Shown here: positions 46,871 through 58,046 of the stretch, piece by piece
Layout of the letters: every line of letters begins with the position of its first letter
Position numbering within the stretch: the first letter of the stretch is position 1
From: Streptomyces termitum
GTDB lineage: Bacteria; Actinomycetota; Actinomycetes; Streptomycetales; Streptomycetaceae
Direction of reading: 5' to 3'
NCBI RefSeq assembly: GCF_014650175.1
Contig: NZ_BMUL01000006.1
Coordinates: forward strand, 248,001-312,000
Length of the DNA stretch: 64,000 bases
Position numbers and translations under genes: made by a program
The notes under the pieces: model-generated
Told to the model about the DNA's origin: nothing
Database searches by the model: none
Seen by the model: only the letters and a program-made list of their open reading frames with translations

Positions 46871-47937
46871 TTGTCGGCTGCCCATCCCGCGTAGAAGAGG
46901 CCCAGGCCCACGATGACGCACATGCCCTGGATGATCCAGAACCGGACGACGACCAGGACCTCGGACCACCCCTTGAGTTCGAAGTGGTGCTGGAGGGGGG
47001 CCATCCGGAAGACGCGCTTGCCGGTCATCTTGAACGAGCCGACCTGGATGACCACGGAGAGCGTGATCAGCACGAACAGGCCGCCGAGCAGCGCGAGCAG
47101 CAGCTCCGTGCGGGAGCAGATGGCGAGACCGGCCAGCGCGCCGCCGAGCGCGAGGGAGCCGGTGTCGCCCATGAAGATCTTGGCGGGCGAGGTGTTCCAC
47201 CACAGGAAGCCGAAGCAGGCGCCCATGAGGGCGGAGGCCACCACCGCGAGGTCGAGCGGGTCGCGGACCTCGAAGCAGGCGTTCGGGTTGGTGAGGGTCA
47301 GCGCGTTGGCGCAGGACTCCTGGAACTGCCACAGCCCGATGAAGGTGTAGGCGCCGAAGACCATCACGGAGGCGCCGGTCGCCAGACCGTCCAGGCCGTC
47401 CGTCAGGTTCACGCCGTTGGACATGGCCAGGATCATGAAGAGAGCCCAGACCACGAAGAGGACCGGGCCGATCGCCCAGCCGAAGTCGGTGATGAAGGAG
47501 AGCTTCGTGGAGGCCGGGGCGAGGCCGCGCGAGTCGGAGAACTGGAGCGCGAGCACCGCGAAGGCGATGCCCACGATCAGCTGTCCGGCCATCTTCGCCT
47601 TGGCCCGCAGGCCCAGCGACCGCTGCTTGACGATCTTGATGTAGTCGTCGAGGAAGCCGACCAGGCCCATGCCGGTCATCAGGAAGAGGACGAGCACGCC
47701 CGAGTACGAGACGGGCTCGCCGGTGATGACCTTGGCCAGGGCGTAGGCGATCAGGGTCGCCAGGATGAAGGAGATGCCGCCCATGGTGGGCGTGCCCTTC
47801 TTCCCGGCGTGGCCGCGCGGGCCGTCGTCCCGGATGAACTGCCCGTAGCCCTTGCGGGCCAGCAGCTTGATCAGCAGCGGGGTGCCGATCAGGGTGAGGA
47901 AGAGGCCGATGGCCCCCGCGAAGAGGATCTGCCTCAT
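46867..47937 (-). CDS. mraY: Phospho-MurNAc-pentapeptide transferase
   Basis: MraY transfers phospho-MurNAc-pentapeptide to undecaprenyl phosphate, making lipid I. The 356-residue protein has ten membrane helices. Catalytic signatures are [30 protein letters not shown] (Asp pair), [12 protein letters not shown] and [18 protein letters not shown], followed by the [10 protein letters not shown] histidines. The ATG overlaps the murF stop by four bases. Confidence 0.98.
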   Translation of the reverse strand: MRQILFAGAIGLFLTLIGTPLLIKLLARKGYGQFIRDDGPRGHAGKKGTPTMGGISFILATLIAYALAKVITGEPVSYSGVLVLFLMTGMGLVGFLDDYIKIVKQRSLGLRAKAKMAGQLIVGIAFAVLALQFSDSRGLAPASTKLSFITDFGWAIGPVLFVVWALFMILAMSNGVNLTDGLDGLATGASVMVFGAYTFIGLWQFQESCANALTLTNPNACFEVRDPLDLAVVASALMGACFGFLWWNTSPAKIFMGDTGSLALGGALAGLAICSRTELLLALLGGLFVLITLSVVIQVGSFKMTGKRVFRMAPLQHHFELKGWSEVLVVVRFWIIQGMCVIVGLGLFYAGWAADK

Positions 47938-49358
47938 CGGCCGGCCACCTCGCCCTCGGCGTCGAGCAGTGCCAGGGCCACCTGCTCAAGACCGACCGAC
48001 CGGGACGCCTTCACCAGGACCACGTCCCCCGGACGCAGTTCCCTGCGCAACAGGTCGACCGCCGCCCGTGCGTCGGACACGTGCACCGACTCCTCACCCC
48101 ACGAACCCTCGTTGTAGGCGCCCAGTTGCAACCAGGACGCTTCCCTGTCCCCGACCGCGACGAGCTTGCTGACGTTGAGCCGGACGGCGAGCCGTCCGAC
48201 CGCGTCGTGCTCGGCGAGCGACGCGTCACCGAGCTCGGCCATCTTGCCGAGCACCGCCCACGTGCGGGCCCCTCGGGCCTGTCCGGCCCTGCCCATGGCC
48301 GCGAGCGCGCGCAGGGCGGCTCGCATGGACTCGGGGTTCGCGTTGTAGGCGTCGTTGACGATCGTCACGCCGTCCGGACGCTCGGTGACCTCCATGCGCC
48401 AGCGGGACAGGGAGCCGGCCTCGGAGAGCGCGGTGGCGATCTCGTCGACAGGCATGCCCAGCTCGTGCGCGACGGCGGCTGCCGCGAGCGCGTTCGACAC
48501 GTGGTGCTCACCGTACAGGCGCAAGGTCACGTCGCTGCACCCGGTGGGTGTGTGGAGGCGGAAAGAAGGCCGGCCGGCGTCGGTGAGACGGACGTTCTCG
48601 GCACGTACGGCCGCTTCGTCCGCTTCTCCGAAGAGGGTCACGCGGGCCTTGGTGCGGCTCGCCATCGCGCGGACGAGGGGGTCGTCGGCGTTGAGCACCG
48701 CCACTCCCCCGTCCTCGGCGGACGGCAGCGACTCGACCAGCTCGCCCTTGGCCCGCGCGATCTGCTCGCGTCCGCCGAACTCGCCGATGTGGGCGGTGCC
48801 CACGTTGAGGACGAGCCCGATCCGGGGCGGGGTGAGCCCGGTCAGGTAGCGGATGTGGCCGATGCCGCGGGCGCCCATCTCCAGGACGAGGTGCCGGGTC
48901 TCCCCGGTGGCCGTCAGCGCGGTGAGTGGCAGGCCGATCTCGTTGTTGAGGGAGCCGGGCGTCCAGACGGTGGGCGCGTGCCGGTCGAGGACCTGGGCGA
49001 TCAGGTCCTTGGTGGAGGTCTTGCCGGCCGAGCCGGTGAGGGCGACGACATCGGTGCCGAGCCGCTCGACGACCGCGCGGGCGAGGGCGCCGAGAGCGCC
49101 CTGCACGTCGTCCACGACGATCGCGGGGACGCCGACGGGGCGGGCGGCGAGCACCGCCGCCGCACCCGCCTCGACGGCGCGCACCGCGTAGTCGTGGCCG
49201 TCGACGCGCTCCCCGGCGAAGGCGGCGAAGAGACTGCCGGGCTTCACCTCACGGGAGTCGATGACGACGGGCCCGGTGATCCGGGCGGCCGGATCCGGTA
49301 TGTCGTGCGCCTGCCCGCCGACGATTTCGGCGATCTCGGCGAGGGAGAGGGCGATCAC
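47934..49358 (-). CDS. murF: UDP-MurNAc-tripeptide:D-Ala-D-Ala ligase
   Basis: MurF attaches the D-Ala-D-Ala dipeptide to complete the cytoplasmic pentapeptide precursor. The 474-residue ligase begins [20 protein letters not shown], and the ATP loop is [20 protein letters not shown]. The lysine/metal region is [19 protein letters not shown], and [18 protein letters not shown] marks the C-terminal domain. The GTG start is four bases after the murE stop, so both are translated in sequence. Confidence 0.97.
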   Translation of the reverse strand: MIALSLAEIAEIVGGQAHDIPDPAARITGPVVIDSREVKPGSLFAAFAGERVDGHDYAVRAVEAGAAAVLAARPVGVPAIVVDDVQGALGALARAVVERLGTDVVALTGSAGKTSTKDLIAQVLDRHAPTVWTPGSLNNEIGLPLTALTATGETRHLVLEMGARGIGHIRYLTGLTPPRIGLVLNVGTAHIGEFGGREQIARAKGELVESLPSAEDGGVAVLNADDPLVRAMASRTKARVTLFGEADEAAVRAENVRLTDAGRPSFRLHTPTGCSDVTLRLYGEHHVSNALAAAAVAHELGMPVDEIATALSEAGSLSRWRMEVTERPDGVTIVNDAYNANPESMRAALRALAAMGRAGQARGARTWAVLGKMAELGDASLAEHDAVGRLAVRLNVSKLVAVGDREASWLQLGAYNEGSWGEESVHVSDARAAVDLLRRELRPGDVVLVKASRSVGLEQVALALLDAEGEVAGR

Positions 49359-49362
49359 TGCT

Positions 49363-51021
49363 TCATCCCTGACTGTTCTGGTGACGGTGTTCGATCGCTG
49401 CGCGCAGGACCTGGCGGTCGTCGAAGGGACGGACCGTCCCGGCGATCTCCTGGCCCTGTTCGTGGCCCTTGCCGGCGACCAGGACGGTGTCGCCCGGCTC
49501 GGCGCGGGCGACGGCCGCCGCGACGGCGGCGGCCCGGTCGGGCTCGACCAGGACGTCGCCGCGCTCCGCGGCGGGCACCTCGGAGGCGCCCGCGAGCATC
49601 GCGGTGAGGATGGCGAGCGGGTCCTCGGACCGGGGGTTGTCGGAGGTCAGTACGGCGGTGTCGGCGAGCCGGGCCGCGGCGGCGCCCATCGGGCCGCGCT
49701 TGGTGGTGTCCCGGTCGCCGCCGCAGCCGATGACCACGTGCAGCCGTCCCCCGGTGACCTCGCGCAGCGAGCGGAGCACCGATTCGACGGCGTCGGTCTT
49801 GTGCGCGTAGTCGACGACGGCGAGGTACGGCTGGCCGGCGTCGACCCGCTCCAGCCGGCCGGGGACGCCGGGGACGGCGGCGACGCCGTCGGCGGCCGTC
49901 CTCGGGTCGAGGCCGGCGGTGGCGAGGGTGGCGACGGCGGCGAGGGCGTTGGCGACGTTGAAGGGGCCGGGCAGCGGGGCGGTGGCGGGGATCCGCACGC
50001 CGCCGGGGCCGACGGCGGTGAAGGTGGAGTCGGCGGCGCCCAGGACGACGTCCTCGGCGCGCCAGTCGGCGTCGGCGCGGCCCTCGGCGGAGAAGGTGAC
50101 GACCGGGACGGACGCCTCCTTCGCGAGCCGGCGGCCGTACGCGTCGTCGGCGTTCACGACGCCCACGCGGCTGCGCGCGGGGGTGAAGAGGCTCGCCTTG
50201 GCCCGGAAGTAGTCCTCCATGTCGGAGTGGAACTCCATGTGTTCCGGGCTGAGGTTGTTGAAGACGGCGACGTCGAAGACGCAGCCGTCGACCCGGCCGA
50301 GCACGAGGGCGTGGCTGGAGACCTCCATGGCGACGGCCTCGACGCCGCGCTCGCGCATGACGGCGAAGAGGGCCTGGAGGTCGGTGGCCTCGGGGGTGGT
50401 GCGCTCGGACTTGATGCGCTCGTCGCCGATCCGCATCTCGACGGTGCCGACCAGGCCGGTGTGCTTCCCGGCGCCGCGCAGCCCCCCCTCGACGAGGTAG
50501 GCCGTGGTGGTCTTGCCGGAGGTGCCGGTGATGCCGATGCTCAGCAGGCCCTCGCCGGGGCGGCCGTAGATCTCGGCGGCCAGCTCACCCATCCGGCCGC
50601 GCGGGTCCTCGACGACGAGGACCGGCAGGCCGGTGGCGGCGGCGCGGTCGGCGCCGGCCGGGTCGGTGAGGACGGCGGCGGCACCGAGTCCGGCGGCCTG
50701 GGCGGCGAAGTCGGCGCCGTGCAGGCGGGCTCCGGCGAGGGCCGCGTAGACGTCGCCGGGGCGCACGGCCCGGGAGTCGTGGGTGATCCCCGAGACCCGG
50801 ACGTCCTGTGCGGCGGCGGGGAGCTCGGTGCCCAGCCGTGCCGCGAGCTCGCCCAGGGGTGTCGGGCGGGCCCGCTCCGGGCGGGGCGGGGTGGTTCGGG
50901 ACTGATCAGCGTGTGGCACGGCGGTGAGCGTACCGGGCTCACCCTGCGGGGGACCAAACGAGCGGGGGGCGTCGCCGGAGTTCGCGTTCCGGTTCCCGGA
51001 GTGGGGGGTGATCGTCGTCAC
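49363..51021 (-). CDS. murE: UDP-MurNAc-dipeptide:diaminopimelate ligase
   Basis: MurE adds diaminopimelate (LL-form expected in Streptomyces) to the stem peptide. The 552-residue protein carries an unconserved 50-residue N-terminal extension (Asn/Arg/Pro-rich) before ELAARLGTELPAAAQDVRVS. The ATP loop is GITGTSGKTTTAYLVEGG; the carbamylated-lysine part is DMEDYFRAKASLFTPA, and the substrate motif is TSDNPRSEDPLAILTAM, the DNPR form typical of diaminopimelate-adding rather than lysine-adding enzymes. The GTG is 18 bases downstream of the ftsI stop. Confidence 0.97.
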   Translation of the reverse strand: MTTITPHSGNRNANSGDAPRSFGPPQGEPGTLTAVPHADQSRTTPPRPERARPTPLGELAARLGTELPAAAQDVRVSGITHDSRAVRPGDVYAALAGARLHGADFAAQAAGLGAAAVLTDPAGADRAAATGLPVLVVEDPRGRMGELAAEIYGRPGEGLLSIGITGTSGKTTTAYLVEGGLRGAGKHTGLVGTVEMRIGDERIKSERTTPEATDLQALFAVMRERGVEAVAMEVSSHALVLGRVDGCVFDVAVFNNLSPEHMEFHSDMEDYFRAKASLFTPARSRVGVVNADDAYGRRLAKEASVPVVTFSAEGRADADWRAEDVVLGAADSTFTAVGPGGVRIPATAPLPGPFNVANALAAVATLATAGLDPRTAADGVAAVPGVPGRLERVDAGQPYLAVVDYAHKTDAVESVLRSLREVTGGRLHVVIGCGGDRDTTKRGPMGAAAARLADTAVLTSDNPRSEDPLAILTAMLAGASEVPAAERGDVLVEPDRAAAVAAAVARAEPGDTVLVAGKGHEQGQEIAGTVRPFDDRQVLRAAIEHRHQNSQG

Positions 51022-51039
51022 TGGTGGTGCTCCCGGGGG

Positions 51040-53004
51040 TCACGGGGTGGGTTCGAAGGTGACCGGCAGGTCGGCCGGCCGGCTGCCGGTGGGGGCCACG
51101 TGGAGGGTCTTGAGGGCGAACTCCATGACCTTCTTGTAGATGGGTCCGCAGATCTGGCCGCCGAAGTAGCTGCCCTTTGTGGGGTTCTGGATGGCGCAGT
51201 AGACGGTGACGCGCGGCTTGTCGGCGGGGGCGAAGCCGGCGAAGGAGGCGGTGTAGCCCTTGTAGCGGCCGAGTTCAGGGTCCACCCGGTTGGCGGTGCC
51301 GGTCTTGCCGGCGACGCGGTAGCCGGGGATGGCGGCCTTGGTGCCGGTGCCCTCCTCGCTGACGACGGACTCCAGCATCCGGGCGAGGGCGGTGGCGGTC
51401 TTCTCGCTGACGACCCGGGTCTCGGCGGGCCGCGGGGCGGGGGTGAAGCGGCCGTCGGGGCCCTGGGTGCCGCGGACGAGGGTGGGGGCGACGCGTACGC
51501 CTCCGTTGGCGATGGTGGAGTAGACGGAGGCGGCCTGGAGGGCGTTGACGGAGAGGCCCTGGCCGAAGGGGATCGTGTACTGCTGCGAGGTGGACCACTT
51601 CTGGGGCTTGGCGAGGATGCCGGGGGTCTCGCCGGGGAAGCCGAGGCCGGTGGGGCTGCCGATGCCGAAGCGGCGGAGGTAGTCGTCGAGGACCCGGTTG
51701 GACTCGGCCTGGGTCCGGCCGAGCTGGCCGGTGGCGAGGATGGTGCCGATGTTGCTGGAGCGGGCGAGGACGCCGTTGAGCGTCAGGTACCAGGTCTTGT
51801 GGTCGACGTCGTCCTTGAAGAGGCGGTCGCCCCGGTGGAGCCGGTTGGGGACGGTGACGTGGGTGTCGGGGGCGGCCCTGCCCTCCTCCAGGACGGCGGC
51901 CATCGACATCACCTTGCTGGTGGAGCCGGGTTCGTAGGCGTCCTGGAGGGCGGCGTTGCCGAGGGTGGCGGCGTCGGCGGCGGAGAGGTCGTTGGGGTCG
52001 AAGCCGGGGGCGTTGGCCATGGCGAGGACCTCGCCGGTGCGGGTGTCCTGGACGATGACGTAGCCGCGGTCGGCCTTCGACTTCCGCACCTGTTCGGTGA
52101 TGGCCCGCTGGGCGGCCCACTGGATGTCCCGGTCGATGGTGAGTTCGATGTCGGAGCCGGGCACGGCGGGGGTGCCCTGGGAGCCGGCGGTGGGGACCTG
52201 GCGGCCGTTGGACTGGGTGAAGCGGATGGTGCCGTCGCGGCCGGCGAGCTGGGGGTCGAGCATGGACTCGACGCCGCCGGAGCCGCGGCCCTCGGCGTTG
52301 ACGTAGCCCAGTATCCCGGCGGCGAGGTCGCCGTTGGGGTAGACCCGCTTGGTGCTGGGCTCGCTGAGGACGCCGCCGAGGAGGTTGACCCGGTTGCCGC
52401 CGGGGGCCTGCGCCTTCTGCCCGTACAGCTTCTTGAGGTCCTTGATCTGGTTCCACACCTGCGGGGTCTGCTTGCGGGCGAGGAGGGTGTAGCGGGACTT
52501 GGGGGTGCGGAGCTTCTTGGCGAGGTCGGCCGGGGCCTTGCCCAGGATCGGGGCGAGGAGGGCGGCGGCCTGCTCGGGCGCGTCGCGGACCTTGGACTCC
52601 TCGGGGGTGAAGAGCTTGGGGTCGGCGGTGATGTCGTAGGCGTCGACGCTGGTGGCGAGGGCGATGCCGTTGCGGTCGGTGATCTCGCCGCGTTCGGCGG
52701 AGAGCGTGTACTCCTGGAAGCGGTACTTGTCGGCCTTGGCCGCGTACGCGCCGGCGTCGACGGCCTGGACCTGGAGCAGCCGCACCACGAAGACCAGCAT
52801 GACGAGGGTGAGCCCGACCGAGATCAGCCGCAGCCGGGGGCGGGGGCTGCCGAGCGTGAGGGTGCGGGGCCGGCGGGCGGGCGGCCGGGGCGCGGGGCGG
52901 CGGGCGGCCGGACGCGGCGCGGGCCGGGGGGCGCGGGCTCCGGCGGCGGGCCGGGGGCGGGCGGGGCCGGGGACGCGGCGGCGCGGGGGCTCCTGGGAGG
53001 GCAC
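51040..53004 (-). CDS. ftsI: Septal penicillin-binding protein FtsI (class B PBP)
   Basis: A 654-residue transpeptidase of the divisome. A Pro/Arg-rich cytoplasmic region (about 1-50) and a membrane helix (RLRLISVGLTLVMLVFVVRLL) lead to the PBP dimerisation domain (YTLSAERGEITDRNGIALAT) and the catalytic domain. Active-site motifs are AYEPGSTSKVMSMA (SxxK), RSSNIGTI (SxN) and VAGKTGTANR (KTG). It crosslinks septal peptidoglycan made by FtsW. The GTG start is seven bases after the ftsL stop. Confidence 0.97.
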   Translation of the reverse strand: MPSQEPPRRRVPGPARPRPAAGARAPRPAPRPAARRPAPRPPARRPRTLTLGSPRPRLRLISVGLTLVMLVFVVRLLQVQAVDAGAYAAKADKYRFQEYTLSAERGEITDRNGIALATSVDAYDITADPKLFTPEESKVRDAPEQAAALLAPILGKAPADLAKKLRTPKSRYTLLARKQTPQVWNQIKDLKKLYGQKAQAPGGNRVNLLGGVLSEPSTKRVYPNGDLAAGILGYVNAEGRGSGGVESMLDPQLAGRDGTIRFTQSNGRQVPTAGSQGTPAVPGSDIELTIDRDIQWAAQRAITEQVRKSKADRGYVIVQDTRTGEVLAMANAPGFDPNDLSAADAATLGNAALQDAYEPGSTSKVMSMAAVLEEGRAAPDTHVTVPNRLHRGDRLFKDDVDHKTWYLTLNGVLARSSNIGTILATGQLGRTQAESNRVLDDYLRRFGIGSPTGLGFPGETPGILAKPQKWSTSQQYTIPFGQGLSVNALQAASVYSTIANGGVRVAPTLVRGTQGPDGRFTPAPRPAETRVVSEKTATALARMLESVVSEEGTGTKAAIPGYRVAGKTGTANRVDPELGRYKGYTASFAGFAPADKPRVTVYCAIQNPTKGSYFGGQICGPIYKKVMEFALKTLHVAPTGSRPADLPVTFEPTP

Positions 53005-53011
53005 GGCTCGG

Positions 53012-53560
53012 TCACCTGCCGGAGGTCGTGGGGGCGGTCGCGGGCGGTGTCGGGGTGGTGCCGGGCCCGGGTGTCGTCGGGGTGGTGCCGGAGTCGGGGG
53101 TCGCGGTCCCGGTGGCCTTCGGCGCGCCGGACGGGGTGGCGTCGGGGGCGGCGTCGGTCGGGGGCGGGGTCGGGGTCGGGGTGGGCTCCGGGGAGGGGGC
53201 CGGTTCGGGGTCGCCGAGGACCGTGCCGCCGGGGCCGAGGAAGGCGGGGCTGCCGCCGGGGACCATGCCGAGCTCGCGGGCGCGGCGCTCCAGGGCGTCG
53301 GGGGCCGCGTAGGCGTCGACGTCGCGCTGGAGGGCCTGCTCCTCGTCGGTGAGCGCGGTGGTGCGGTCCTTGAGCTCGCGGAGCCGGAAGGAGCCCTGGT
53401 TGAGGGCGGAGTTGAGCATCAGCAGGCTGATGAGGCCGCCGCCGAGGAGGACGACGACGAGCAGGACGAAGGGGGTGCGGGCGGCCGGTCCCGAGCGGGC
53501 CGGCATCAGCCGGCCGAGCCGGGCGGCCCGGCCCTTGAGCGGCCCCCGCGCCCCGGTCAC
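53012..53560 (-). CDS. ftsL: FtsL-like septum formation initiator with Pro/Thr-rich tail
   Basis: A 182-residue bitopic protein in the FtsL position. A basic cytoplasmic region precedes the membrane helix [19 protein letters not shown] (about residues 30-50), then the coiled coil [20 protein letters not shown] with the ELGMVPGG ending typical of FtsL/DivIC proteins. The last 65 residues are an external disordered Pro/Thr/Ser-rich tail ([13 protein letters not shown]...) that reads like a wall-spanning or O-mannosylation stretch. The GTG start overlaps the rsmH stop by four bases. Confidence 0.9.
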   Translation of the reverse strand: MTGARGPLKGRAARLGRLMPARSGPAARTPFVLLVVVLLGGGLISLLMLNSALNQGSFRLRELKDRTTALTDEEQALQRDVDAYAAPDALERRARELGMVPGGSPAFLGPGGTVLGDPEPAPSPEPTPTPTPPPTDAAPDATPSGAPKATGTATPDSGTTPTTPGPGTTPTPPATAPTTSGR

Positions 53561-54513
53561 AGCACGTCCGCCCGGATGCGCTCGACGCCCCGCAGCCGGG
53601 CGGGGGCGGCCCGGCGGTTCTCGGCGATCTCCTCCTCGGTGGGGAGTTCGGCGCCGCGGGTGAGGAGTTTGAGGCGGGGCTGGTACTGCTCGGGGACGAC
53701 CGGCAGTCCGGGCGGGGCGGTGGTGGCCGCGCCGGCCGCGAAGACCTGCTTGACGAGCCGGTCCTCCAGGGAGTGGTACGAGAGGACGGCGACGCGGCCG
53801 CCGACGGCGAGGGCCTTCACGGCGGCCGGGATCGCCCTTTCCAGGACGCTCAGTTCGCCGTTGACCTCGATGCGCAGGGCCTGGAAGGTGCGCTTGGCGG
53901 GGTTGCCGCCGGTGCGCTTGGCGGCCTGCGGGAGGGCGTCGCGGATGAGTTCGACGAGCCGGGCGCTGTTGCCGAAGGGCTCCTTGTCGCGCTCGCGGAC
54001 GACGGCGGAGACGATCCGCTTGGCCTGCTTCTCCTCGCCGTACGCCCGCAGGATGCGGACGAGTTCGCCGGCCGGGTAGGTGTTGAGGACCTCGGCGGCG
54101 CTGATGCCGGTCGTCTGGTCCATGCGCATGTCGAGCGGGGCGTCCTGCGCGTAGGCGAAGCCGCGGTCGGCCTCGTCGAGCTGCATGGAGGAGACGCCGA
54201 GGTCGAAGAGGACGCCCTCGACCCGGTCGATGCCGAGCCGGTCGAGGACCTCGGGCAGTTCGTCGTAGACGGCGTGGACGAGGGTGGCGCGGTCCCCGTA
54301 GGGGGCGAGCCGCTCGCCGGAGAGGCGCAGGGCCTCCTTGTCGCGGTCGAGGGCGACGAGCCGGGCCTCGGGGAAGGCGCGGAGGAGGGCCTCGCTGTGT
54401 CCGCCGAGGCCCAGGGTGCAGTCGACGACGACGGCGCCGGGGCGCTGGAGGGCCGGGGCCAACATGTCCATGCACCGCTGGAGCATCACCGGGACGTGTC
54501 GGTCGTTGCTCAA
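53557..54513 (-). CDS. rsmH: 16S rRNA (cytosine1402-N4)-methyltransferase
   Basis: RsmH (MraW) methylates C1402 in the ribosomal decoding centre. The 318-residue protein starts with [20 protein letters not shown] and has the SAM loop [38 protein letters not shown], and the family-specific [20 protein letters not shown] and [14 protein letters not shown]. The start is TTG (MSNDRH), preceded by GAGAGGGTG; no better ATG or GTG exists. It is the first gene of the division cluster here; mraZ is not present upstream. Confidence 0.97.
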   Translation of the reverse strand: MSNDRHVPVMLQRCMDMLAPALQRPGAVVVDCTLGLGGHSEALLRAFPEARLVALDRDKEALRLSGERLAPYGDRATLVHAVYDELPEVLDRLGIDRVEGVLFDLGVSSMQLDEADRGFAYAQDAPLDMRMDQTTGISAAEVLNTYPAGELVRILRAYGEEKQAKRIVSAVVRERDKEPFGNSARLVELIRDALPQAAKRTGGNPAKRTFQALRIEVNGELSVLERAIPAAVKALAVGGRVAVLSYHSLEDRLVKQVFAAGAATTAPPGLPVVPEQYQPRLKLLTRGAELPTEEEIAENRRAAPARLRGVERIRADVL

Positions 54514-54914
54514 CGCACCCTCTCAGATCGGTCACGGGGGTACGTACGGCCGGGGTCCCGCCCGCTCGGGGGACGACGGGCGGTCGTCCGGTGCCGGAGG
54601 GGGCGCATCGGCCGGCCGGCGAGCGGGGAGGGGCGAGCCGCGGGTGCCGCCGCGCACAGAATGGGGAGAAACCGTTTCGAATCGATCGATTGTCTCCGTG
54701 AACTCCGCGTCACTCTAGTCCACGGACCGGGCCGGTCAATCAACCGGCGGGCGCGTCGCGCGGCGCCGGGGGCGCGCGGGCGGACCCCGGTTCGTTCACC
54801 CGTCCGGCGGCGCCGGAGGGGTGCTGTGGGGTGACTCACACATGGGTTCCTTGGCATTCTTTGTCCGCTTCTCACAGCGGTGCCGCCGGGCCGGTGCCCA
54901 CTACCGTCGGAACC
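54514..54914. promoter_or_regulatory. Divergent spacer upstream of rsmH with two AT-rich palindromes
   Basis: A 401-base region between rsmH and the carbonic anhydrase gene without any supported gene. It contains GAAACCGTTTC (54668-54678) and, two bases on, the perfect 12-bp palindrome AATCGATCGATT (54680-54691), an AT-rich island about 155 bases before rsmH. These may be operators for the division cluster. Near the other end TACCGT (54902-54907) lies seven bases before the carbonic anhydrase start. Confidence 0.5.
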
Positions 54915-55478
54915 ATGACGACCTCCGCACACCCCTCCCCCGGCGCCCTGCTCGCCGGTGCCCCGGTCACCGACCGGCTCGTCGAGGCGAACGCGCGGTA
55001 CGCCGCCGGCTTCCGCGACCCCGGCATGGACGCGCACCCGGTGCTCCGGGTCGCCGTCGTCGCCTGCATGGACGCCCGGCTCGACCTGCACGCGGCGCTC
55101 GGCCTCGAACTGGGCGACTGCCACACCGTGCGCAACGCGGGCGGGGTCGTCACCGACGACGTGATCCGCTCGCTCACCATCAGCCAGCGGGCCCTGGGCA
55201 CCCGCAGCGTGATGCTGGTGCACCACACCGGCTGCGGCCTGGAGTCGCTCACCGAGGACTTCCGGCACGAGCTGGAGGACGAGGTGGGGCAGCGCCCGGC
55301 CTGGGCGGTGGAGGCGTTCCGGGACGTGGACCAGGACGTGCGGCAGTCGATGCAGCGGGTCAGGACCTCGCCGTTCCTGCCGCACACCGACGACGTCCGG
55401 GGCTTCGTCTTCGACGTGACCACCGGCCTGCTGCGCGAGATAGACCCGCGTAGCAGCACATCTTTCGACGCCGCGTAA
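54915..55478 (+). CDS. Beta-class carbonic anhydrase
   Basis: A 187-residue zinc enzyme that interconverts carbon dioxide and bicarbonate. Zinc ligands are Cys51 in VVACMDARLD (with the Asp-Arg pair) and His104/Cys107 in VMLVHHTGCGLESL. NAGGVVTDDVIRSL is the third family motif. The ATG was chosen because the earlier frame reads through the promoter; it has no obvious Shine-Dalgarno sequence and a TACCGT hexamer seven bases upstream, which suggests a leaderless mRNA. A long inverted repeat lies between this gene and moxR. Confidence 0.93.
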   Translation: MTTSAHPSPGALLAGAPVTDRLVEANARYAAGFRDPGMDAHPVLRVAVVACMDARLDLHAALGLELGDCHTVRNAGGVVTDDVIRSLTISQRALGTRSVMLVHHTGCGLESLTEDFRHELEDEVGQRPAWAVEAFRDVDQDVRQSMQRVRTSPFLPHTDDVRGFVFDVTTGLLREIDPRSSTSFDAA

Positions 55479-55486
55479 GACCGCAA

Positions 55487-55559
55487 ACCCCGGCATTTCG
55501 CCTGCGGTTGTCCGCAGTCGAGTGACACGGCCCGGCAAACCCAACAAGAATGCCGGGGT
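55487..55559 (+). other. Nested inverted repeat between the carbonic anhydrase and moxR genes
   Basis: The outer 11-bp arms ACCCCGGCATT (55487-55497) and AATGCCGGGGT (55549-55559) enclose an inner hairpin TGCGG-TTGT-CCGCA (55503-55516). It starts nine bases after the carbonic anhydrase stop. It could end that transcript or form a structured leader for moxR, whose start is 68 bases downstream. Confidence 0.6.
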
Positions 55560-55626
55560 GACACACCCCCGACCATCCCACCGGGGGCGGGTGTCCCGTG
55601 TTCCTGCAAGGCCGAGGAGGGCCGGG

Positions 55627-56663
<1,037 letters not shown>

Positions 56664-56667
<4 letters not shown>

Positions 56668-58046
56668 CGACCACCCCCGCCGTGCCCCCGGGGCAGCGGG
56701 CCGACGACCGTGACGGCCCCCGGCCCGAGGACGGCAGGACCGGACTGCGGGCCGCCCTCGGCGGGCTCACCACCCGGGGCCGCTCCTTCCTCGCCGCCGG
56801 GGCGGCGGCGGCCGTCTGCGCCTATGTGCTCGGCCAGGCCGACCTGCTCCGGGTCGGCCTGCTGCTCGCCGTCCTGCCGCTGCTCTGCGTCGTCGTCCTG
56901 CACCGCACCCGCTACCGGGTCGCCACCTCCCGGCGGCTCACCCCGCAGCGCGTCGAGGCCGGCACCGAGGCCCGGGTCCAGCTGCTCATGGAGAACGTCT
57001 CCAAGCTGCCCACCGGACTGCTGATGCTCCAGGACCACGTGCCGTACATGCTCGGGCCCCGCCCCCGCTTCGTCCTCGACCGGGTCGAGGCGGGCGGCCG
57101 CCGCGAGGTCTCGTACCGGGTCCGCTCCGACCTGCGCGGGCGCTTCCCGCTCGGTCCGCTCCAGCTCCGGCTGAGCGACCCCTTCGGGATGTGCGAGCTG
57201 ACCCGCTCCTTCAGCGCGTACGACACCCTCACCGTCGTCCCGCGCACCACCCCGCTGCCCCCGGTCCGGCTCGGCGGCGAGGCGTCCGGGTACGGCGACG
57301 GGCAGCAGCGCGCGCTGGCGCTGGCCGGCGACGACGACGTCATCCCGCGCGCCTACCGGTACGGCGACGACCTGCGCCGGGTGCACTGGCGCTCCACCGC
57401 CCGGTACGGCGAGCTGATGGTCCGCCGCGAGGAGCAGCCGCAGCGCTCCCACTGCACGGTCCTCCTCGACACCCGCCGGGCCGGCTTCCAGGGCGCGGGC
57501 CCCGACTCGGCCTTCGAGTGGGCGGTCTCCGGCGCGGCCTCCGTCCTCACCCACATGCTGGAGCGGGGCTACGCGGTCCGGCTGCTCACCGACACCGGCG
57601 CCACCGTCCCCGGCGAGGGCACCGACGGCTACGCGGGCGGCGCCTCGCACGACGCGGCGGAGACGGCCGGACTGCTGATGGACACCCTCGCGATCGTCGA
57701 CCACTCGGACGGCGCCGGGCTCTCCCGCGCCTCCGACGCGCTGCGCGCCGGGAGCGGCGGGCTGCTCGTCGCCTTCCTCGGCGACCTCGACGAGGAGCAG
57801 GCGGCGCTGGCCGGCCGGATGCGCGGCCGGGCCGGTTCCGCCGTCGCCTTCGTCCTGGACTCCGGTTCCTGGCTCACCGGCGGGGCCGTGACCGGCGCCG
57901 TCGAGGAGCGGACCCGGCAGCTGCGCGAGGCCGGCTGGACCGTGCTCCCGGTGCCGCCGGGGGCCCGGCTGGCCGACCTCTGGCAGCAGGCCGCCGGGGC
58001 CCTGCGGGACACCGCCGCCGCGGACAGCCACGGAGGATGGGCATGA
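56664..58046 (+). CDS. DUF58 domain membrane protein
   Basis: A 460-residue protein with two membrane segments near the N-terminus (FLAAGAAAAVCAYVLGQADL and LRVGLLLAVLPLLCVVVL) and a C-terminal DUF58/VWA-like domain. The DUF58 signature is seen in GDDLRRVHWRSTARYGELMV. It is the usual partner of MoxR ATPase and transglutaminase genes; a joint envelope function is assumed for the trio, but the reaction is unknown. The GTG overlaps the moxR stop, and the stop overlaps the next gene start by four bases (ATGA). Confidence 0.92.

Noticed and set aside
49261..53352. Open frame of 1363 codons across murF, murE, ftsI and ftsL on the plus strand
   Set aside because: It crosses several well-identified genes on the other strand and has no domain; shadow frame.
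55522..55626. N-terminal extension of MoxR starting at 55522
   Set aside because: The extension crosses the inverted repeat, is Arg/Pro low-complexity and has no ribosome site, whereas the GTG at 55627 has GAGGAGGG upstream and the family-like start.
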